Assembly: GCA_002077045.2 (NCBI GenBank) | Contig: KZ111165.1 | Span: 150,456 to 214,455, forward strand | Source: Rachicladosporium sp. CCFEE 5018 | Taxonomy: Eukaryota; Ascomycota; Dothideomycetes; Cladosporiales; Cladosporiaceae | DNA length: 64,000 nt | Direction: 5' to 3' | Part shown: in pieces, positions 44,357 to 56,359 of the stretch | Layout of the letters: each line of letters opens with the position of its first letter | Numbering within the stretch: position 1 is the first letter of the stretch | Translations under genes and position numbers: made by a program | The notes under the pieces: model-generated | The model's database searches: none | Seen by the model: only the letters and a program-made list of their open reading frames with translations | Told to the model about the DNA's origin: nothing

Positions 44357-46197
44357 CTACTCGGAGTCTGCGTCCCTGTGCTCAGCAGCAGCAGCCTTCT
44401 CCTCCAAGATCTTCTCATCGTGAACACCACCCTGTCCAGCAACACTGCCGTGGATCATCTCCTCGAGACCGATCTCGCGGTTGATCTCGCGCATGCGCTC
44501 AGCGTCAGCTGCAGCAACACCAGCAGAGCCGAAAAGAGTGTCCATTTCCTCGAGGGACAGACCCTTGGTCTCGGGGAAGAAGAAATAGATGAACGCTGCA
44601 CCCATGGTGGTGAGCACGCCGAAGAAAATGTACGTCCCGTAACCGAGATGGGAAAGCATGTCTGGTGTGACTTGACCAACAATGAAGTTATTCTGCAACG
44701 ACTGTTAGTGAACATCTCTTCATGTAGTTCCGTAACTTGTACTTACCATCCAGTTGGATTAAGCACCAATAGCGATACCGTAAGGACGCTGGCTAATGGG
44801 CCAGATCTCAGCAATGACAATCCAGGCGCAAGGTCCCCAGGAGTAGCCGAAGTGAACGACAAACAGCCAGACCATGGCAACAGCGGCCCAACCCGCAGCC
44901 TTGTGGGTTGGCCACTGGTCAGCATTCTTCGCGTAGAGGACGGCGATGATGAAATGACAGAGGGCCATGCCAATAGCACCGACAACCAGGATAGGTTTGC
45001 GGCCGAGCTTGTCGACGTACATCACTGCGGGGATAGTTGCGAGCCACATGACAATGCCAACCACACCGGTTGCGAGCAGAGATGTAGTGGTAGATGATTG
45101 GCCGAGATAACCGAAGATCTTAGGGGCGTAGTAGAGAACGGCGTTGATTCCGGTCCATTGTTGGAAGAACATGGTGAGTGTAGCGAGCATGACGCGGCGG
45201 AACATGGGCTTTGACTTGAAGAGCGACGCGGCAGCGACGAATTGCAGCTTCATTGTCGACGAGGCGGATCCATCGGCCAGATGCGGGAAATGCTCTGCGG
45301 TACTACGCTTCTCGAACATGGACTGCGCCTTGATCTCGAGGAACTCGAGCTCTATCAGTTCGTGGTCGCTTGATAAGTTACGAAGGCTCGCGAGAGTCTT
45401 GCGGGCTTCCTCTTCGCGATCGTGGTGGACGAGCCATCTGGGGCTGAAAGGCATAAACAGCATACCAGCTCGGAGCAGAACAGCAGGTACGAGTTGAAGG
45501 GTCAAAGGGACGAGCCAAGCCGCATCGCTCTGTCGAGCGCCGCTACCACCGATGTAGTTGGTGCCGTAATCGATCCAGAAGCTGATCATGATACCAGTGG
45601 TAATGGCCAACTGCTGCAAACCGACCATGGCACCACGGACCTCTGGCGGAGCGCACTCTGCGTTGTACATGGGCACGATCATAGAGAGCGAACCGACACC
45701 CATACCAGTGATGAATCGACCAGCGAGAATGGAGTTCGATGCCGCGCTTGTAACGGACGTGGTCTGGATTACGACGCCTAAGATGAATGTGCCCGTGCTG
45801 AACAGAATGGCGTACTTGCGGGAGTAGATCTCAGCGAGGAATCCAGAGTAGATGGTTCCGAACCAAGCACCAAGTTCGAGAATGGAGGTCAGGAAGCCGA
45901 CTCTGGTAGGGTTCGTAGCAGCATCGCCCATGTCTGAGAAAGATGAGATTAGTCTCGTAATTTGACGACGGTACAATGAGATCTGTACTTACGGTTTACG
46001 AAGGAATGCATGACCAGCACGCCACCAAAGACGCCCTGGTTGTAGCCGTAGAGGAGACCGCCCAAGCACGCGAAGCATGCGATCATGAATGCCTTGCCGT
46101 TCTTGAGGATTGCCATGGGACCGGCCTGGCCAGCCAACGCCTGACGGCGCACCAGCGCCGCATGGTCGAAACCACCAGCTACTGCTCCGGGAGCCAT
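44357..46197 (-). pseudogene. MFS sugar transporter, copy B, premature stop
   Basis: Same three-exon gene as copy A, with all sugar-porter motifs up to TM10. At 44759-44761 the codon equal to Ser460 of copy A (TCG) is TAA, two substitutions away. This removes the last 116 residues: the end of exon 2, TM11-TM12 and the PETKGLSLEEMD motif. The third exon (from 44357) is still open and conserved, so the loss looks recent. A truncated 12-TM carrier is unlikely to work. Confidence 0.85.
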
Positions 46198-48880
46198 CTC
46201 TTCAGATATGGAGTGTAAGGACTACACTGATAAGCTTGATGTAGGAGAGATGGTAAGAGCACTGCTCGATCGTTGGCGAGGAGAGCAAAGATTTGCCAAG
46301 AGGGGTTGTCTAGCTCATATACCAGCGATCCTCCGTAAGCGGCACGCGGCATGGATCTCCACGCATGCCCCAGTCTCGTGTATGCGGAGATGCCATCACG
46401 TGGAGTGCACCAACCCGGCTAATCGACAAGGCTGTTGCACGATCCAATGAAGATGTCGCATGTAGATTTGAAGTGCAGCTGCCGGGTAAATTGACAGCAC
46501 CCCAGCTCCATCCTAGCCTGAAAACAAGCGGTTTGGGCGGATGTCTTGGCCATTGGCTGACCACTTTGCCCGAGATACATCAATGTAACATGGATGTATC
46601 TTCGACGTACCTATTGACGCATCCGAGTCACGGTGGTCCAGAAGCTGAGAGCCATTCTCTCTCATGAAGATGGCCCAACCTCAAGTGTGAAGAATGATGA
46701 TACCCGCGAACATGGAGGTTGCTTAGACGAACGGACACTGCTTATGCCAGTGCATGGTCATGCTTTCTATATTGCGGTAATCAGTACTTTAAGTCTCAGC
46801 TACACGAGTGATCCAATCTGCCTCGGAGGTGAGCACGGAGAGCATTCGACAGACACCTAGACGGAATAGCACGATCCCTGCCGCTTTGTGATCAAGCACC
46901 AGAAGATCGTCTCCTTCTAGATCAGCCTCTATGGAATTGTGTAGCACCATGCAAAGGTGGTATTGCACGGTATTGCAAATCTTCGCCGATTTACCACCAG
47001 GTCGGGACTAGCCCTGCGTGCTTGGCCTTGGTCAACGGTAAGTTCTGCAGCTCTATCTCATGTCCGTTGAGCTTGATCGACTGGGCCTGTCAGAACCACA
47101 TGAGTGACTCGTGGCCGATTGTTACCACATGATAATGGGCATCGTGACAGAGCGACGAGCTTTGCCGAGACCAATACTCCGCCGGCTAGTTTGACGACTA
47201 GGTTTGGCGTCGCTCCAGGATCGACTGAAGCCTCCGCTGGTCGTGGGTAATGACGAAGACTCTTACACTACGAGAACATCTGTCCGATGATGATCGTTGA
47301 TACAGCTTCTGGAGCCTTAACGCCTCGACTGTCCGATCTTGCCGTAGCCAGCTCCAGTATCTGAGCTCCAGTTACCGCATAGCAGCATGTCCGGATAGCG
47401 GCATCTCTGCCATATGCATGACGGGCTGGAAGTGCTGGGATTTTGCAGCCTGCCGGGTCTCAGTAGTAAGTCAGAACTTACGTGGAATCGTCATCCACGT
47501 TGGAGAGATTGTCTCGCCGGATGTGGTTTTCGATCTTGAAGTCTCGAGTGAACGGTATGTGTTAACGCTGGCTCATTATCTCGCTCCCTGGCTAGCGTCT
47601 CAGTCAGCTCGCACACCGGGTCGACGGCTCGTAGCAACTAAAGCGACGAGCTGACCTTGTCCACGAGCTCAGCGAACACTAAGATAGGCCGCGGAAGCAG
47701 TCATTGGGACAAACGTCTCCATGACTCCACGATGTCACGGTGGCATTTCCACGGATTTTCGAGATGAGCTTCCGTCAAAAGCCAGGACCCAAATGCCAGA
47801 CATGACTCTGATCCGATGCTTCGCGCGTTGCAATAATTTCTCTGCTGACTGTCAGTTGTGCCATTGAGCCCAAAAGGCGACAATCTCAGGAACACTACCA
47901 AACTGATGCAGCCGCCGGGTACCTCACTCTGTAGACCTTACTCGCTGGCGTCCAGCTTACCGGCGCTCATCTTCGTTCAGGTTTGTCCATCGACTTCTGC
48001 CCAAGTTGTTGGTTTACCGGCAAGCTTAGCATTTCTGCCATTTGTACCTGTTGTGGTTCTCTGCTACGCTGATTTGCATGCTGCCGGCGTGTTGTCGTCT
48101 TCGACGTCACCGGCTCCAAACGAGCGACCGAATGCTGCACGAGCAGATGTTTTGCCCGGACATAGACGATGCCGATGGCGCATAGCCTGCGAGGCGCTCC
48201 TAGCTCCTTTCCACCCGGTCTTCCTGTAGAGGTTGGGAAGTGCAATGATTGACAAACATGGCCAGCAAATTTATTCGATGTACCTATCTTCATGCTCAAC
48301 CTGTGGACCATGGGGCGCCTACCTGGAATGGCCCGGGGACAGAGAATAACCCACCGTCTCAGCAAGCATCTGATTGGGAACTCACAGTCAATACAGTAGT
48401 GCCACTTGCACATCGTCAAACAATTATATTCTGGGAAGCCGAGCTGGTGATGAAGTGCTGTCGCGTCAACCTACGAAGGTAACGCCTGCCCCAACTCACG
48501 ACGTCACGGGCGACAACTATCATGCTTTCAACGCTGCACACAAGCTCCGTTCCTGGCCAAACTTTGACCACATCTCATTCCTTCGCGCTATGCACTGCCT
48601 CCGCCGATCATCTTCAACAACGTGATTGCGAATCGTCCAGGTTCTCGAGTCGGAACATCGCCTAGCTGCGGCGCAAGCGACATACTTCAGTAAGGTACGG
48701 ATCGCATAGCCCCACAAACATCACACCACGTGAGCAACCCTGTAGCTATGGACCAAAGATACAGAGAGGCTACCAAATCTTCGTTTCTGTCTCTTAATTT
48801 TATCCCTACATAATTCCCTGCAGAGTCCTCTCCGTCAAGAACATCAGACCACATTATTTAGCCTGCCTCAGCCGATCGAG
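46198..48880. other. 2.7-kb stretch without an intact gene, copy B
   Basis: Counterpart of 16909-19661, with the same stop-interrupted coding-like minus-strand stretch at about 46990-47720. In both copies a stop follows MWF at the same place, but as TGA here and TAA in copy A. Confidence 0.45.
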
Positions 48881-49417
48881 ATGGCCACATCCGACTCCAC
48901 CCCCCTTGTAGACCCCTACAAAGGTCACACCTCCCTCCACGGCCAAGCCATCAAGCATGACCACGACAACATGTCCAACATGATGCTCGGCGACGGCGGC
49001 GGCTTCAACTCGGGCGTAGGCGCCAATCACCTGCCGTATGGCTACACAGACACATCGCTTGTGAGGATTCCGATCAAAATTTCGGATTATGGCGTGACAA
49101 CTCCACCATCACAACAAGGGGAGACGGAGAAGAAGGGCGGCTTCATGAGGAAGTTGTCCAACTTCGGAAGTGGAGGTGGGAAGAAGGACGAGGGCGAAGT
49201 GAGGGTTGTGGGAATGAGCAGGGGCGATTATTTGAAGTATTGGGTAAAAGGGAATGACGGGAAGTTCGCTGATGGGGTTGTGCAACCGGAAGAGGGGAGG
49301 GCAGAGTGGCTGAGGAAGCAATTCGCGTTCGATGATGAGGTGCGCAGACAAGACAGAGACCTGAACTCGAAGCAGAAGGTTGGGAAGCTGCCACCATTTG
49401 GCTTTCAGCCGTCGTAG
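48881..49417 (+). CDS. Conserved 178-aa protein of unknown function, copy B, intact
   Basis: A single-exon hydrophilic protein: an N-terminal part with STPLVDPYKGHTSLHGQ, a Gly/Asn-rich middle (LGDGGGFNSGVGANHLPYG), then a basic stretch (KKGGFMRKLSNFGSG) and a C-terminal domain with MSRGDYLKYWVKG and EGRAEWLRKQFAFDDEV. There is no signal peptide or TM segment. The conservation of the C-terminal half between copies argues it is a real gene. I do not recognise a family. Codon 104 is GAG here (49190-49192) and TAG in copy A. Confidence 0.8.
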   Translation: MATSDSTPLVDPYKGHTSLHGQAIKHDHDNMSNMMLGDGGGFNSGVGANHLPYGYTDTSLVRIPIKISDYGVTTPPSQQGETEKKGGFMRKLSNFGSGGGKKDEGEVRVVGMSRGDYLKYWVKGNDGKFADGVVQPEEGRAEWLRKQFAFDDEVRRQDRDLNSKQKVGKLPPFGFQPS

Positions 49418-49734
49418 ATGTAGCTCTGCGAAGCAGTGTATTGATCGATGTCGGTGCATTGCTTTTCTATGTTACATCGTACCTACTGTTACAGCTATCT
49501 TCGCCAATGTGGGTATACCTTGTAAGCCAACTCATGGACAGAGTCCTTTCTAAGCCTGCAGACTGCTGATGGTCCCCCGGAGGACCACTTACTCACTCCC
49601 TAAAGCTAGTCTGTGCATTCATACGCCGAGCGCCTTGCGCCAATTGATGCTTTCATGCCGGTCATGTCACCCCTTGCCACCCATTTCGCCATCTGTACAG
49701 CCCAACGCCGCCTGTCTCACAATCGGACACCCGC
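49418..49734. other. Convergent spacer before eIF4E, copy B
   Basis: 3' flanks; nothing else seen. Confidence 0.5.
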
Positions 49735-50540
49735 TTAAAGCGAGTACTTCGCCTTCGCACGACTGCTACCAGTGTGCGCACTCTCAGCATGCCCAGCGAA
49801 CTCCACCATGTCCTGGGCAGGCAACTGCAATACCTCCTTGAACGCCTTACCGAGCCTCTCAAGCCTCTTCTGGCTCTCCTTGGGATCCGCACCCTCAGCA
49901 GCCTTGCCCTTAGGAGACTGCCCGGCAGTACGAGTCCACAGCCCGACACGCCAAAAGGCTTTGCGGATGTTGACATTCACGCCCATGACCTCGTTGTCAT
50001 CGTCGTCTTCGAGGGTCTCGCCGATGGCGGCAAGCATGAGGTGCAGCCAGACTTCGTCGTTGGCCTTGCTGTTCTTGAAGGTGTAGGCCCAGCGACCGCC
50101 GTGCTTGTTCTGGACGTCCTCCCATTCTGGACGCACGCCGGTCTTGAAGAGATGGTAGTCGGACTTCTGTGCGAGCTCCGAGGCAGGGGTGATGTTGTTC
50201 TACATCGATTAGCACAGTGTCACTTGATCTACTGCGAGTCAGGCGGACTCACGTAGATCCCCCAGAACTCCTCCACACTCTCGAAAGTGATGACCTCCTT
50301 CAACAGCTCATTCCAGTCCTGCTTGCCGCTTGGTGGCTTGGTGAACCACAGCGTCCACTTATTCTGCAGCTGGTGCTTGACATTGAAGTTTTCTGGATCG
50401 TCGAAGACAGTGATGATGTTGTCGCCGCCGGCGCTGTTCACAGAGTCATGCTGCGGCTTTGTGTCGGCGCCATCAGGAGAGATGGGGATGGTAGTGAGGT
50501 CCACTTGCTCGGCGGAGTTGTTAGTTGCGACGTCGACCAT
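49735..50540 (-). CDS. CDC33: mRNA cap-binding translation factor eIF4E, copy B
   Basis: Same two-exon gene as copy A (250 aa). From exon 1's middle to the C-terminus the proteins are the same; changes cluster in the disordered N-terminus (SAEQVDLTT, ADTKPQHDSVNSAGG). All cap-binding tryptophans remain. Bases 50162-50411, including the intron, are identical to copy A, whereas 49981-50040 has five differences in 60. Confidence 0.94.
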
Positions 50541-51017
50541 GGCGGCGGTGCGGTGGGTGGTAGCGGAGGTAGCAGTATAAGTGGTGAGCGTGTAAGGGCG
50601 GGTGCGTGGGACAAGGGGTGGTGATAGTGTTGTTGTCAAATGGCATTGAAGTCGCGGTACCTTCAGAAATGTGAAAGCACGGGAAAGCGTTCAAAGATCG
50701 GCAGGCGCAACGGCGGTAGTCTTGGCGGACATGACTCAAGCCTGAACGCTCTTTTGCTCGCTTGGATGCATGTTCGTTAACCAATAGTCACACTGGGACA
50801 GGACGACGGTACAGTCACATGGACGTCACGATGTTGAGCTGCGTTGTGTGCAATGCTTTCGATGTAGTCTTTGCTTCGACATTAGTGCGTTTCTACAAGT
50901 CTATCCCAAATCGGGCAACGCTATGTATATATTTCTTCCCTTCATCCAGCCCGTAGGCCAACGCCAATGCTCGGAAATGCTTCACAGACAATACGAAATG
51001 ACCAAAGTATGTGTCTC
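50541..51017. other. eIF4E promoter / multicopper oxidase 3' flank, copy B
   Basis: No gene. From 50825 the sequence becomes almost identical to copy A. Confidence 0.5.
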
Positions 51018-53033
51018 CTACCACCACGTCGGCCGCCCAGTGGGAACATTGCTGTTGCCGCCTCGGTTCCTCTGATTCCCACCTTGTCCACCCCACGTTG
51101 GTCGTGCCATGACGGGCGTAGCCATCGTCGTAAAGCCTGATGCGAACTCTGCCGTTGTTGACGTGGCGAAGCCGTAGCCAGAGCTCTCTGGTGCAGCGGT
51201 CTGCGAAGGCGCGCCGGTGGCAGACTCGCCATTGTAGCCGGCTGTTGCGTAGTGTGCTTCTTGTGCCGCGATGACGGAGTTGACTGGTGCGTAGGCGTTC
51301 AGGTTCGCTAGGGCGTTCACTGCAGACGCCACAGACTCGTCAGAGAAAGCATCCTCGTTGTAGTCGGTAGCGATGAAGCGAGTGTCCTCTGGGTCGGCAT
51401 AGCTGGTCGTGGAGTTGTAGTCGTAGCCCATCTCTGTCAAGAGCGTGACGTTGAAGACGTCCATCATGGCGTGATCTTCGTGGATCAAGTTGTGGCAGTG
51501 GAACATGTAAAGACCGTTCCAGGGGCCGTAGTAGGCGAGGACTTGGACGATTTCACCGGGCTCGAGAAGCACGACATCCTTAAGACCGGCAGTCTCGTAT
51601 GGCAAGAGACCACGGCTGCCACCGGAGCGGCTGACGACTTGCAGATTGACGAGATGGATGTGTACGGGGTGAATCGCCGGACCGCCAGTGTGGCGAACCT
51701 CCCAGAGCTCCACTGTGCCTTGCGGTGGGCGAGCGAGGACACGGTTGTTTACGTTGTTAAAGTCGATACCATTGATGGTCCACATGTCGTCGCCACCCAT
51801 CTGGAAGTTCTGCGATATAGTTAGTATATGCGGGAGGCAATCGGGTCGATAGTGTTATGACTTACGAAGACATGGTCGACAGTCGTGCGCTTCTCGGGCC
51901 ACTGGATGTTCGGGTTCAATACACTCGGCACGTCACCGTTGTTGCTGCTGTCGCTGACAGTCTCGCCAACCTGGAAGAGCATGACCTTGTCGGTATTCTG
52001 AAACTCCTGTACTTGCTGCTGCGCCATCTTGTTGCCCAAAGTGATGTTCTGGCCAGCGAATTTGCCAAAGTCGACGACAATCTCGTACCGTTCGCCAGGC
52101 GAAATAGTCAGGTCATTCGTCTTCACTGGACCGCCAAATAAACCGGAGTCGGACCCAATGACGACGAAGTTGAGCCAGCTGCCGTCGGGGGCAACGAAGT
52201 AAAGGTCGTACGGTCGGCTGAGCGACATGTCGTACACGCGGAAACGATACTTGCGAGGCTCAGTGGCGAGGAATGGCCAGGGCTGGTTGTTGACGTGGAT
52301 GATGTCGCCCCAGAAGCTCATGCGGTTGCCAGTAGGGTCTGCGAGATCGCCATTGCTCTGGTACATCTTGTCGGAGATGGCGAGAGGCACATCGTACTTG
52401 CCAGATGGTAGACCAAGCGCATCCTCCTCGGGGTCGTAGATGATATAGATACCAGACTGGCCATAGTATGCATCAGGCGCGGTGTGGCCATCAGCATGGT
52501 CGTGATACCAGATCGAGCGCGCATTCTCGCTGTTGGGGTAGTAGTAGTCCTTCCACTGGCCAACCTCCATCTCGTCCGCCGCCCAGCCATCCAATGCAGC
52601 GTGCGTGTATGAGCCGTGGAGATGTACAGCTGCTGAGACAGTTCCCTTTTTTGAGAAATCGGACGACGGTCTCGGTCCCTCGCTTGATCATGAACGTCGG
52701 TCCAGGTACTGTGCCATTGTAGCCCACAAAGTTCGCAGGTCCAAGGTCAGGGTACATCTGTGCTTGGAATGCCTCAATCGTAATCTCGTAGTACTCGACC
52801 GGAACGCCATTGACATTTGTCGTGTAGCTAGGTACTGCTACCGATCCAAGTGGCAATGTGTATTGGAACATGTAGTTATATGTCGGTGATCCAGCCGTCT
52901 GTCCCTGCCCTCGCCATCCTCGTGAGCCAGGTACCGACGCGGCATTTGTCCGTCCACCTTGTGGTCTTCCCCCGGATCGTTGAGCCGCACACGTTGTCGC
53001 CGCCAATGCGACCGTGAAGAGCGAACCCAACAT
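51018..53033 (-). pseudogene. Secreted multicopper oxidase (bilirubin-oxidase-like), copy B, with homopolymer frameshift
   Basis: This oxidises phenols, bilirubin-type or metal substrates with O2 in the secretory pathway or outside the cell. Start 53033 gives a good signal peptide (MLGSLFTVALAATTCAAQ); an upstream in-frame Met lies at 53096. Copper sites are visible: VHLHGSYTH, IWYHDHADGHT, HPVHIHLVN and HCHNLIHEDHAMM. One intron separates VDHVF from NFQMGG, with a TACTAAC branch site. At 52647-52652 a run of six T puts RFLKKG out of frame with TVSAAVHLHG; five T would restore it. The first copper motif lies beyond the shift. A homopolymer error is the simplest cause; a real lesion cannot be excluded, and copy A is gapped here. 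Confidence 0.85.
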
Positions 53034-53096
53034 ACTGACTAAGCTTAGCAAAGAGTACGATGGCGACAAAGAAACGATACTGCCAAGGCAAGCCAA

Positions 53097-56000
53097 TGGA
53101 CGAGAACAAGTGACAGACCAGGCGCACAGAAGAGAAGAGACAGCACGACCTGCAGGAAATGATATACATCGGACTTGAGATCCAGTGGGACCGTTGCAAG
53201 ATCCGAATCCACTAACCTTGCCCTGATACGGCTGGGTCGTCTAGTCCAAACTGCCTGCAATCAGGGCTTTGCGCCACCCAGCGCTGCAGATCCCAGACAG
53301 CAGGGCCCTGTCAGACGATGCCGAGAGTTGCGGCCGCCACGTTTCGGCGAATTGATAGAACTCAATTCAAGACTTGCGGTCTACTTGGCTGGATCCATAT
53401 GGAACTGGAGGCTCGGCGCTGACTCGACACGAGGAAGCTGCGCAGCTCAACTTTCATGCAGTGTCTACACCTCGTAACGTAGTGCCGGTGGCGAAGCGCA
53501 GGAACAGTGTTCTTCGCTACCACTGCCGCGAGGGCGATCCGCCATGGAGCCTCGTGCCGTGCTACGATGTGATATTTGCTGGTGCCCAGTAGATTTGACA
53601 GGTTCCCTGGCAGCGAATCTCGAATTGCGCCTAAATGACGGGCCCTGCATGCGATCGGCACTGCTGTGGCTGTGGTGCGGTTGAGCGGCTGCACCCGTGC
53701 CATATGTGAGACAATTGAGAGGTACTGACGTCTTTGAGAGGGCTTCCCAGCCGGCAGGATTTTGTTCCGCCTCGCGCGAGCGATACCAGCGGCCCGATGT
53801 GAGTCATGAGAACGATTTCGTCTTCCTCTATCGTCGCGGCTCCGCTGTCCAGGGCGTCGCACTGACGACTTGAGGTGATGGACGCATCGCACAATACCAT
53901 TCGCCACCCGCGCAATGTGCTCCTCGGTCCTCCCAGCCGGGAGCACAACCCGGCTCGTCAAGCCAGCCACCACGTGTGCAGCTTTGCAGTGAACTCGTCT
54001 GGAGTCTTGTGCATGGCGCTAGAGCTGCACGTTCGGAGATGCAGGGGTATCAATGCAAGATGGAAAGCAAGTGTGGCACAGCTGCTTCCAAAAACAGCTC
54101 ATGCTAAACGTCGTGTAGCTCGACAGGTGCCAAATAGAATGCTGCAACGTCGCACTCCTGCTGCAACAGTAACTGCCTCGGAAATCAGCATCGTTGACGA
54201 AGCTCAACAACGTCTATTGCTTGGCCAAACTCACCGAGATGTTGGTAACGTTTAATGCCACCCAGCCAGTCAGCAACGGCTGCGGAGCACATCTGTCTGA
54301 TTCTGTCAACGTCCAGCGCCCGAGCCACATCGGAATCCTGTCGGCGATTGAGTTCTGTCGATTTGAGCTAAAACGATAGCGCGCTCACGACTTCGGCCCA
54401 CGCAGAAGGTGACGGCTAACGAACTTGCGACCTCACACGTCTCGCGAGACGAAGTCAAGACTCTTGGCTCTGACACACAAGGGCTCTGTCATATCTCCGC
54501 CTCCAGATCTGCGGCGCGCAATATTTGCGCGATGGATCGACCGGTGACCTGGGACGGCGTGAAGGTGCTGACAGCATGCGTCCTTCGCACGCCATCCGGA
54601 CTCGCTTGTCCCAGCCTTTTTCGGAGTTGGACGCCTATCTCACACTGGTGGAGTCTTATACCTGTCACGGCCTTTAAAGGTGTGCGAGCTTTCATCCACT
54701 CCATCCGGTGTTTCGCTGTCGTGTACGTTCCGAGCAAGACGTGAAGGAATAATCAAGTCCATCTAGGATTGCCGGCTAGCGTCCTCATCGGAATGTCAGT
54801 GAAGGCATCACTACGTCGTTAAGTCGTGGTTAGCATCGTGAGTGGGAGGCGATCGGGCGGCTGAAGCCGGTTCGCACGGCCTCTCGTGGACTCGATCGAG
54901 CTCACGCATCGGGCGCACAGAGCATGTATGCTTGTGACGAACAGCAGCACGGCAGCAGTGATCATGAGCCATCGCATCCTCCGTGCAAGCCAAGCAGTGC
55001 ATACGGTAAGGTAGCTTGCGAGAGAATATATGCAGGGCACGAGTGAGCCATCGGGAAGCTTGGCGCAAGCTACCACAAGTAACAGGAACTCAAAGCCCGT
55101 ACATGTAGCCTCTCATGCACATTCGCAAGTATATCTATTCATTTCATTTCACCATCAAGTCTAGACCCACGCTACACGGTTACACTGGCAAAAGTACATG
55201 TACCTGATGTATCCGCCACACTTACGCGTGCAGCTCCGCGCCAACGAAAGCCAGATCGACATTCAGATGTACCCAAGTCTCCTGCACGACTGGCTAGCTG
55301 TCAGGAATAAGGCTGAGAATCTGACATACAGCTACACCGACATGCTGGAGCTCGACATTGGCTACCTCGTCACACATACTGCCATTCCTTCTCACCGCTC
55401 TATTTGAGCCGAGCTCCTACGACTACCACAGATCCGTGGCCAGGACAGCTCGCATTCACCGAGCCTGTGCTCACCGATTCCGCTGACGCCCAGGAAAGCA
55501 AAGCATCGCTCCTACACTCCATCAACGAGCAAGTGGTCAGACGGAGCTTTCTAACATCCTGAGGCTGAACGATGTTGAGTGTGCTTCGACTCTTCCTTCC
55601 GCCTACGTGGGTTTGCCGACGACGTCTATCCTTCGCGCAGCTCTATTACAGACAAACCCACAGCACAGACGCCATCCAGACGATCGTTGAGTGTAGACCT
55701 ACGTCTCGGCGGCGATATTCCAATCATGATTGATGAGGGATTGCCGGGACACACGGTAGGTCGCAATCAATATCCAAGGGGTCACAGTTTCACATTAGCA
55801 ACCGCCATTCACGTACTGATCGCGTACCCTGCCAACTCCTCTGCGATCCACCCTTAACAGAGCCCGAACAGCCAATTCCAGTGCTCACCCACCTTATCAT
55901 CGCCCCGAATATAATAAAAGGCATGACCGTCCGCAAATCGTCTCGTATATCAAGCATGTACCCTTGCAGAATCATAGATTGCTTCGAGTGCAAGATGTCG

Positions 56001-56359
56001 TGCTACTGCGCTAAGATCAGGAATGCCAGCCCACAAGTATATGGAAGATTATGGCCTCGAAGCTGGTAGGGAACGCTGGTAGGGAACGCTGATCTCAGTA
56101 ATGTGCCTGTGAATGGTAGGTCGGTCTCCCCAGTAGGTGATAGAGACACCTCGCCCGAGATGTCCTGGTTGCTGCGAATATGAAGGTCGTGGTACATGAA
56201 GGAGTGTGTATGCACGGTCGGGAAAACGTGGGCGGCAATCTGAAGAACAGAATGATGAAAAAGGGCTTTGCAGGGAAAGATATAAGGTTCGGAGCTTGTA
56301 CACGCGGTGTGGCAAATGTAGTGGCGGACTGGTGGAAGAAGCGTACGTCGTTCAATCGT
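53097..56359. other. 3.3-kb gene-poor region
   Basis: No gene with recognisable domains. A 203-codon minus frame at 53362-53973 is Arg-rich and compositionally unlike the neighbours. A frame at 55198-55407 (+) with LLHDWLAVRNKAENLTYSY and a coding-like stretch near 55470-55555 may be remnants. A 13-bp direct repeat (GCTGGTAGGGAAC) lies at 56062-56087. Confidence 0.45.

Larger units (their letters stand above)
30235..51520. repeat. Duplicated segment, copy B
   Basis: This is the second copy of 1-22296. The stretches 29707-30234 and 51521-53096 complete genes whose copy A partners are cut by the window edge and by the gap, so the real duplication is wider than what can be aligned here. Intergenic indels and one deletion of about 1.2 kb (between 33420 and 33451) separate the copies. 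Confidence 0.97.

Noticed and set aside
53362..53973. 203-codon minus-strand frame, Arg/Ala-rich
   Set aside because: No domain, signal or family resemblance, and the composition fits chance openness in GC-rich DNA.
56062..56087. 13-bp direct repeat as a regulatory or mobile feature
   Set aside because: Only two units with no flanking structure; most simply a local slippage duplication.
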